Below are positions 59,698 through 64,000 of a DNA stretch of 64,000 nucleotides, one piece after another. The notes beneath the pieces are model-generated. The model had not been told where the DNA came from. It was given only the letters and a program-made list of their open reading frames with translations, and made no database searches. The position numbers and the translations under genes were made by a program. The stretch's first letter is position 1. Each line of letters starts with the position of its first letter. The stretch is from CBDAUN01 sp965214615 (GTDB taxonomy: Bacteria > Pseudomonadota > Gammaproteobacteria > Arenicellales > JAJDZL01), in the NCBI GenBank assembly GCA_965214615.1, contig OZ243952.1, positions 1,426,001-1,490,000 on the forward strand, written 5' to 3'.

Positions 59698-60272
59698 TGG
59701 TTGAGGGTAGGCGTTGAAAAAATCTGCAAGCTTTCAAGAACCACGAATGGTACGATTAGGACGATGCTGACGGTCACGAAGAAGCTGACGATCTTTGAGA
59801 CTTCCATGGCTTCCCGAAATATAGCCATTAGAATTGCGAGGCTCCAGATTCCAAGTGCGGAAAACATGGCCAATGCGACGACAGGCCAGCCGGTTACTTC
59901 GGTTTCCAGATTTATTCTTGACATTATCGTTATCATCGCAGGCCAGCTGACAAGGCGAAGCATGGTTGTCGTGCCATACACCGCAGAGGCAGTCTGCAGC
60001 CACCGGCCGGTGTGGTTTTTAAATTTCAGGACGACCCAGATGGCCACTCCGAAGGCCGCGACATAGCATGTCGCTACGATGAATGTGTTGCCAAAGTTCT
60101 GGCTGAATCCGCCCGAGGCAAAATTGGTCGCCACAGATGCGAACGCCAAAACGGCAACGAGTGCGCGCGAAGCGGGAAGGTCTTGCGGCTTTGCCTTGAA
60201 AAAGCACATCAGTACGAGCAGGCGAATGACCTCTAAGGGACCTGGAATGCCATGTGCCGGTTGTTGATTCAT
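59694..60272 (-). CDS. Inner-membrane protein of unknown function
   Basis: 192 aa from ATG 60272 (MNQQPAHGIPG); an upstream in-frame extension to 60341 is not favoured. Four or five membrane helices (for example ALVAVLAFASVATNF, FIVATCYVAAFGVAIWVVLKF, VVALAMFSALGIWSLAILMAI, VSFFVTVSIVLIVPFVVLESL). No motif recognised. ATGA overlap with mpl shows that it is translated with the mpl-dsbA unit. Confidence 0.78.
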   Translation of the reverse strand: MNQQPAHGIPGPLEVIRLLVLMCFFKAKPQDLPASRALVAVLAFASVATNFASGGFSQNFGNTFIVATCYVAAFGVAIWVVLKFKNHTGRWLQTASAVYGTTTMLRLVSWPAMITIMSRINLETEVTGWPVVALAMFSALGIWSLAILMAIFREAMEVSKIVSFFVTVSIVLIVPFVVLESLQIFSTPTLNQ

Positions 60273-60463
60273 CGTGCTAATGCGTGTGTTCGATTTTACA
60301 AAGCTGTGCGGCGGCGAATTGATGCCAAAACTACGCGGCATATGATACTACGTAGAAGCGATTGCGCCTTTTCAATCCTTACGGTCTTCGGGCGGGTTCC
60401 GGCACGGCGACAGATCAGATATTCAAAACACAGCAAGTCCGGCATTGACTCCTGGAAATTGAG

Positions 60464-61594
60464 ATGCAGCATACGAATCAACACGCCAAAGATGTGACCC
60501 CAATAGATCGAATCGACGAATTGCGCCTCGTAATGCAACGCTTTGAAGGGGTTTCGCAGATCGCAATTGATACTGAATTTACGCGCCGGCGGACTTTCTT
60601 TTCACAGCTTGAGCTGGTTCAGCTGATTTGCGGCAGCACCGAAGCGTGCATCGATGCGAGGCAATGCGGGGATTTGTCAGAATTGTCAAATTTGCTTGGA
60701 AATGATCATGTTGAATTCATATTCCATTCTGCCAGCCAGGATCTTGATGCGCTCGCAAGACATGTCGTGCTTCCGCGCCGAGTGTTCGATACCCAGATTG
60801 CGGCTGTTATCTGCGGTCTGGGCGAACTGTCGTTTCAGCGCCTGGTCGACCATGTGACCGGCGTTTCGCTTGGCAAGGGGGCGACACGGTCAGATTGGAG
60901 CAGGCGGCCGCTGACCGCGGATCAGCTGCGATACGCGATGGATGACGTTCGCTACCTTCTGCCGGTCTACGAGTCGCTGTCGGCTCGGCTGGACGAACTG
61001 GGGCGGACTCATTGGCTTAGGCAAGAATGCGACTGGCTGGTTTCAAGTGCCGTGCGGCTTCGCGATGCCGACCCGGATCAGGCATGGAAGTCATTCAAAA
61101 TGGGAGAGGAACTGAAGGCTTGCGACCAGCATGTGGCTCGGGACTTGCTCATTTGGCGCGAACGGCGGGCCAGGTCGCGGGATTTGCCCCGGCAATGGGT
61201 CATGCGCGATCATGCGGTGATCAGCGTTGTTGAGCGACCGCCGCGCTCCGTAGGCGAGCTCTCCTCGCGTCATGGCGTCGGAAGCGGGCGGCCTGTAAGG
61301 TGGGCGCAGGACATTGTCGATATTGCAAACCGGTCGAGGGACCCGTCGCTTGAGGCGGTGTGGCGAAAGTCGGCGCGATTTGGCGATCGCGAGCGAAAAT
61401 TTGCCAAGCGCCTGCTGGCGATTGTCGGCGCAGTCTCGAGCTGGCATGAAATTCCGGCGAGCCTCCTTTGTTCCCGTTCAGATGCAGAAAAACTTGCCGC
61501 GAAAGGGCGCAATGTGCGATTGCTGACAGGGTGGCGCCATGAGATCGCCGGCGAAGCGATTGCGCCGCTGCTTGATCAGATCGAATCGGGCTGA
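60464..61594 (+). CDS. rnd: Ribonuclease D
   Basis: 3'-5' exoribonuclease for tRNA maturation, 376 aa. DEDDy metal ligands: IAIDTEFTRRRTF (Exo I), FHSASQDLDALARH (Exo II), and AMDDVRYLLPVYESL (Exo III with Tyr). An HRDC domain follows at about 205-290 (RDLLIWRERRARSRDLPRQWVMRD). Convergent with the fumarase gene, 10 nt between stops. Divergent from the membrane-protein gene across 191 nt. Confidence 0.94.
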   Translation: MQHTNQHAKDVTPIDRIDELRLVMQRFEGVSQIAIDTEFTRRRTFFSQLELVQLICGSTEACIDARQCGDLSELSNLLGNDHVEFIFHSASQDLDALARHVVLPRRVFDTQIAAVICGLGELSFQRLVDHVTGVSLGKGATRSDWSRRPLTADQLRYAMDDVRYLLPVYESLSARLDELGRTHWLRQECDWLVSSAVRLRDADPDQAWKSFKMGEELKACDQHVARDLLIWRERRARSRDLPRQWVMRDHAVISVVERPPRSVGELSSRHGVGSGRPVRWAQDIVDIANRSRDPSLEAVWRKSARFGDRERKFAKRLLAIVGAVSSWHEIPASLLCSRSDAEKLAAKGRNVRLLTGWRHEIAGEAIAPLLDQIESG

Positions 61595-61604
61595 CGCGCC
61601 CGGA

Positions 61605-63119
61605 TCAGGCGACGGCGACCGGAAATTCGCTGATTAGCTTGCGCCACTTCTGCGGTCCGGCTGCGTGGACGGAATGTCCCTGGCTGTCAACAGCGACGGT
61701 TACCGGCATGTCTTCGACTACGAATTCGTAGATTGCCTCCATGCCCAACTCTTCAAACGCGACGACGCGGGCGGAGCGAATCGCCTTGGATACCAGGTAG
61801 GCGGCACCGCCGACAGCAATCAGATACACCGCTCCGTGGCGCCTTATCGATTCGATTGCGTCGCTGCCGCGCTCGGCCTTGCCGATCATGCCGATCAGCC
61901 CGGTGCAGCCTATCAGCTGATCGGTATACATGTCCATCCGCGTTGCCGTTGTCGGACCGGCCGGTCCGACTATTTCATCGCCTACGGGGTCGACGGGGCC
62001 GACGTAGTATATGAACCTATTGTGCAGGTCAACGCCTTCGGGCAATGGCTCTCCGCTGTCGATCAGGCTGATCAGGCGCTTGTGGGCCGCGTCTCGCCCA
62101 GTCAGGATTTTTCCGCTCAACAGCAGGGTTTCCCCGACTTTCCAGTCCTGCAAATCGTGTTTCGTCAGATTGTCGAGATTCACCTTTCGTGAGCCTGAAG
62201 CGTCCCACACGATGTCAGGCCATGTATTCGGGTCGGGAACCGGCAACTCGGCGGGGCCGGAGCCGTCGAGAGTGAAATGCACATGTCGGGTCGCAGCGCA
62301 GTTCGGAATCAGTCCGACGGGCAGGGAAGCGGCGTGTGTCGCCATTTCGTTGACCTTCACATCCAGAACGGTCGTAAGTCCGCCCAGTCCCTGGGCACCT
62401 ATTCCGAGCTTGTTGACTTCCTCGTACAGATGCAGACGCAGTTCATCGGTTTTCGATTGCGGTCCTGATTCAATCAGCGTATGAATGTCGATCGGCTCCA
62501 TAAGTGACTTCTTGGCAAGCACTAGCGCCATTTCCGGAGAGCCGCCGATGCCGATTCCAAGGATTCCGGGTGGGCACCATCCGGCGCCCAGGGTGGGTAC
62601 GGTATCGAGTACCCATTCGGCGACTTCCTGCCCCGGATTGAGAATGGCAAGACGGGATTTGTTTTCCGAACCTCCTCCTTTGGCAGCCACCGTAATCGAC
62701 ACGGCTTCGCCAGGAACCAATTCCGTGTGGACGACTGCCGGAGTATTGTCCTGAGTGTTTTTCCGCTGCCCCCAAGGCGGGCTGACGATCGAGGCGCGCA
62801 GCGGATTGTCCGGGTCGAGGTAGGCGCGCCGCACTCCTTCGTCGATCATTTGCTGCAGCGAATCGTTGCAATCCCATTTGGCGTGCATGCCGACCTGCAC
62901 GAACGCCACGACAATGCCAGTATCCTGGCAGATCGGGCGACGTCCTTCGGCCGACATGCGCGAGTTGATCAGAATCTGCGCTATGGCGTCTTTCGCCGCC
63001 GGCGACTGCTCTCGCTCGTAGGCTGCTGTCATCGCCCGTACAAAATCTTCAGAGTGATGGCAGGAAATGAACTGAAGTGCGTCAGCGACGCTTTGGACCA
63101 AGTCTTGTTTTGTAATCAT
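61605..63119 (-). CDS. fumA: Class I fumarate hydratase (Fe-S)
   Basis: 504 aa from ATG 63119 (MITKQDLVQSV); the frame is open 13 codons further upstream. N-terminal domain contains RRPICQDTGIVVAFVQVG, the first cluster Cys; others are expected in LIPNCAATRHVHF and QLIGCTGLIGMIGKAERG. The C-terminal beta domain ends with PVTVAVDSQGHSVHAAGPQKW. Single-chain type with alpha and beta parts fused, as in E. coli FumA. Oxygen-sensitive 4Fe-4S expected. Confidence 0.93.
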   Translation of the reverse strand: MITKQDLVQSVADALQFISCHHSEDFVRAMTAAYEREQSPAAKDAIAQILINSRMSAEGRRPICQDTGIVVAFVQVGMHAKWDCNDSLQQMIDEGVRRAYLDPDNPLRASIVSPPWGQRKNTQDNTPAVVHTELVPGEAVSITVAAKGGGSENKSRLAILNPGQEVAEWVLDTVPTLGAGWCPPGILGIGIGGSPEMALVLAKKSLMEPIDIHTLIESGPQSKTDELRLHLYEEVNKLGIGAQGLGGLTTVLDVKVNEMATHAASLPVGLIPNCAATRHVHFTLDGSGPAELPVPDPNTWPDIVWDASGSRKVNLDNLTKHDLQDWKVGETLLLSGKILTGRDAAHKRLISLIDSGEPLPEGVDLHNRFIYYVGPVDPVGDEIVGPAGPTTATRMDMYTDQLIGCTGLIGMIGKAERGSDAIESIRRHGAVYLIAVGGAAYLVSKAIRSARVVAFEELGMEAIYEFVVEDMPVTVAVDSQGHSVHAAGPQKWRKLISEFPVAVA

Positions 63120-63300
63120 TGCGGTATTAATAGAACTCCGGATGAGACTTCGGCACATCGTCTGACAAGGTCAGGCGGCATGTTTTTCTGACTTGGATGA
63201 TTCCTTGTCAGTCAAAGTCGGTAGGTCAATTTCAAATCTCCAGGCCAAGGCTTGCCGCTGAATCGGATTCGGGTTTCCTCATCGGAGCAGGGCGGCGCGG

Positions 63301-64000
63301 TCAGTCGGCAGCGACGGATTTCATTCGGTCGCGGATATAGGCAAACCGTTTTTGCAGGGATTCGCTTTGTTCGGGAGGGACCGCTCCTGTGGTCAGGAAT
63401 TTCGCGGCCAGTTCCCGGCACTGCTGTCCGGGGTCTTTTGGTCCCGTTTCGTCGGTCGTCAGCCTTGCATTCAGCCGACTCACCTGGTACGCCATGCGGT
63501 CGCGGGCATATTCCGGCGGCGAATCGATTTCTGACAGGATTTCCAGCTGAAGGCAGATTGACAGCTTTTTATCCAGATTGCCCTGGGTCGAAGGCAGCGC
63601 GGCCTCCTTGTTTTCGATGGCTTTGCGGACAGCGGCATACCTGCGTTCGATCGGCTCTTGATAGATGCCGCTGTCGCTGCCGATTTCCTGCCATCGCTGA
63701 TGCACTGAATCAAGCACTTCGAGCGCGCTTTCTGTGTCGACGGCGTTTTCAAGCTCCACGCACAGATGCGCCCTGGATTCGAGCGATTCGATCAGCAGAT
63801 CAAATTCGCGGCTTTTTCTGGCGGCAATGCGTTTCGCAAAAATGTCAAATTCATCACGCAATGCCGAGTCCACCGACTTGCTTTCATTCTTCTGTGTTCT
63901 GGGAATTGCTGCCCATTGATTTTTCAATTTCCTCGCTTCCGCCTGCAGGTCGCCGATTTGATCCGCGGGGGCGTGATTGATCGTCTTGATCTGCTGCAGC
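63301..64000 (-). CDS. DUF349 domain protein, C-terminal part
   Basis: The minus-strand frame is open to the window edge (LQQIKTINHAPADQIGDLQ upstream of KNQWAAIP), so at least 233 residues of a longer protein are seen. Almost wholly helical and charged, with repeated W-x-x-I-x-x-like spacing (LDSVHQRWQEIG) typical of DUF349 helical bundles. No enzyme motif. Role unknown. The 181 nt between it and the fumarase start are non-coding. Confidence 0.72.
   Translation of the reverse strand, partial: LQQIKTINHAPADQIGDLQAEARKLKNQWAAIPRTQKNESKSVDSALRDEFDIFAKRIAARKSREFDLLIESLESRAHLCVELENAVDTESALEVLDSVHQRWQEIGSDSGIYQEPIERRYAAVRKAIENKEAALPSTQGNLDKKLSICLQLEILSEIDSPPEYARDRMAYQVSRLNARLTTDETGPKDPGQQCRELAAKFLTTGAVPPEQSESLQKRFAYIRDRMKSVAAD

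Overview
This window looks like chromosomal DNA of a gammaproteobacterium. The support is gene order and family content: tgt-yajC-secDF; nrdR-ribD-ribE-ribB-ribH-nusB-thiL-pgpA; recA-recX-alaS-lysC-csrA followed by tRNAs; gatCAB divergent from mreBCD-mrdA-rodA-mltB-rlpA-lipB; and amgK/murU divergent from lptD-surA-ubiK. No species is named because nothing in the sequence fixes one. The organism has a Gram-negative envelope (LptD, SurA, YajC, MreBCD, Mpl) and makes riboflavin.

Layout. 1-4 kb: 3' end of tgt and the Sec accessory genes. 4-10 kb: riboflavin/thiamine block, including a single 469-codon gene that joins NusB to ThiL and a RibB whose C-terminal RibA-like half has lost its zinc cysteines. 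10-17.3 kb: rhodanese, a DsbC-like protein, recA/recX, alaS, lysC, csrA. 17.4-19.5 kb: tRNA-Arg(ACG), tRNA-Ser(GCT), a YedK/HMCES protein, a secreted HNH-type nuclease with an Excalibur domain, tRNA-Arg(TCG). 19.5-23 kb (minus): gatCAB. 23-31 kb (plus): elongasome and peptidoglycan enzymes, then lipB. 31-36.7 kb: sugar recycling genes murU/amgK, then lptD-surA-ubiK.

36.7-47 kb is an accessory region of a different character, with low coding density, gene remnants and repeats. It holds a broken cupin gene; a 31-nt palindrome flanked by two related 17-nt inverted repeats; an intact Rpn/YhgA-like nuclease gene; a segment present twice that joins an Rpn 3' end to a decayed cytochrome c 3' end; the intact cytochrome c gene; DUF547 and glycosyltransferase genes; two exported proteins of unknown role; an exported CxxxCW rhodanese-like protein; and a frameshifted MbcA/ParS-type antitoxin. 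47-56 kb is a peptide-use locus: CocE/NonD hydrolase, MlrC-type metallopeptidase and a complete oligopeptide ABC importer. 56-64 kb returns to core genes (tRNA-Arg(CCG), RidA, dsbA, mpl, rnd, class I fumarase, part of a DUF349 protein), with one more remnant, a DUF1640-type coiled-coil gene with no start codon and an internal stop.

How the genes fit together: MreBCD, PBP2 and RodA build the side wall; MltB and RlpA cut it; AmgK and MurU turn recovered MurNAc into UDP-MurNAc; Mpl reattaches recovered peptide. Both halves of murein recycling are therefore present in one 36-kb stretch. The observations most worth following are the NusB-ThiL fusion, the Rpn/cytochrome duplication with its neighbouring palindromes, and the unannotated pseudogenes. 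I did not find a complete new defence or mobile system.
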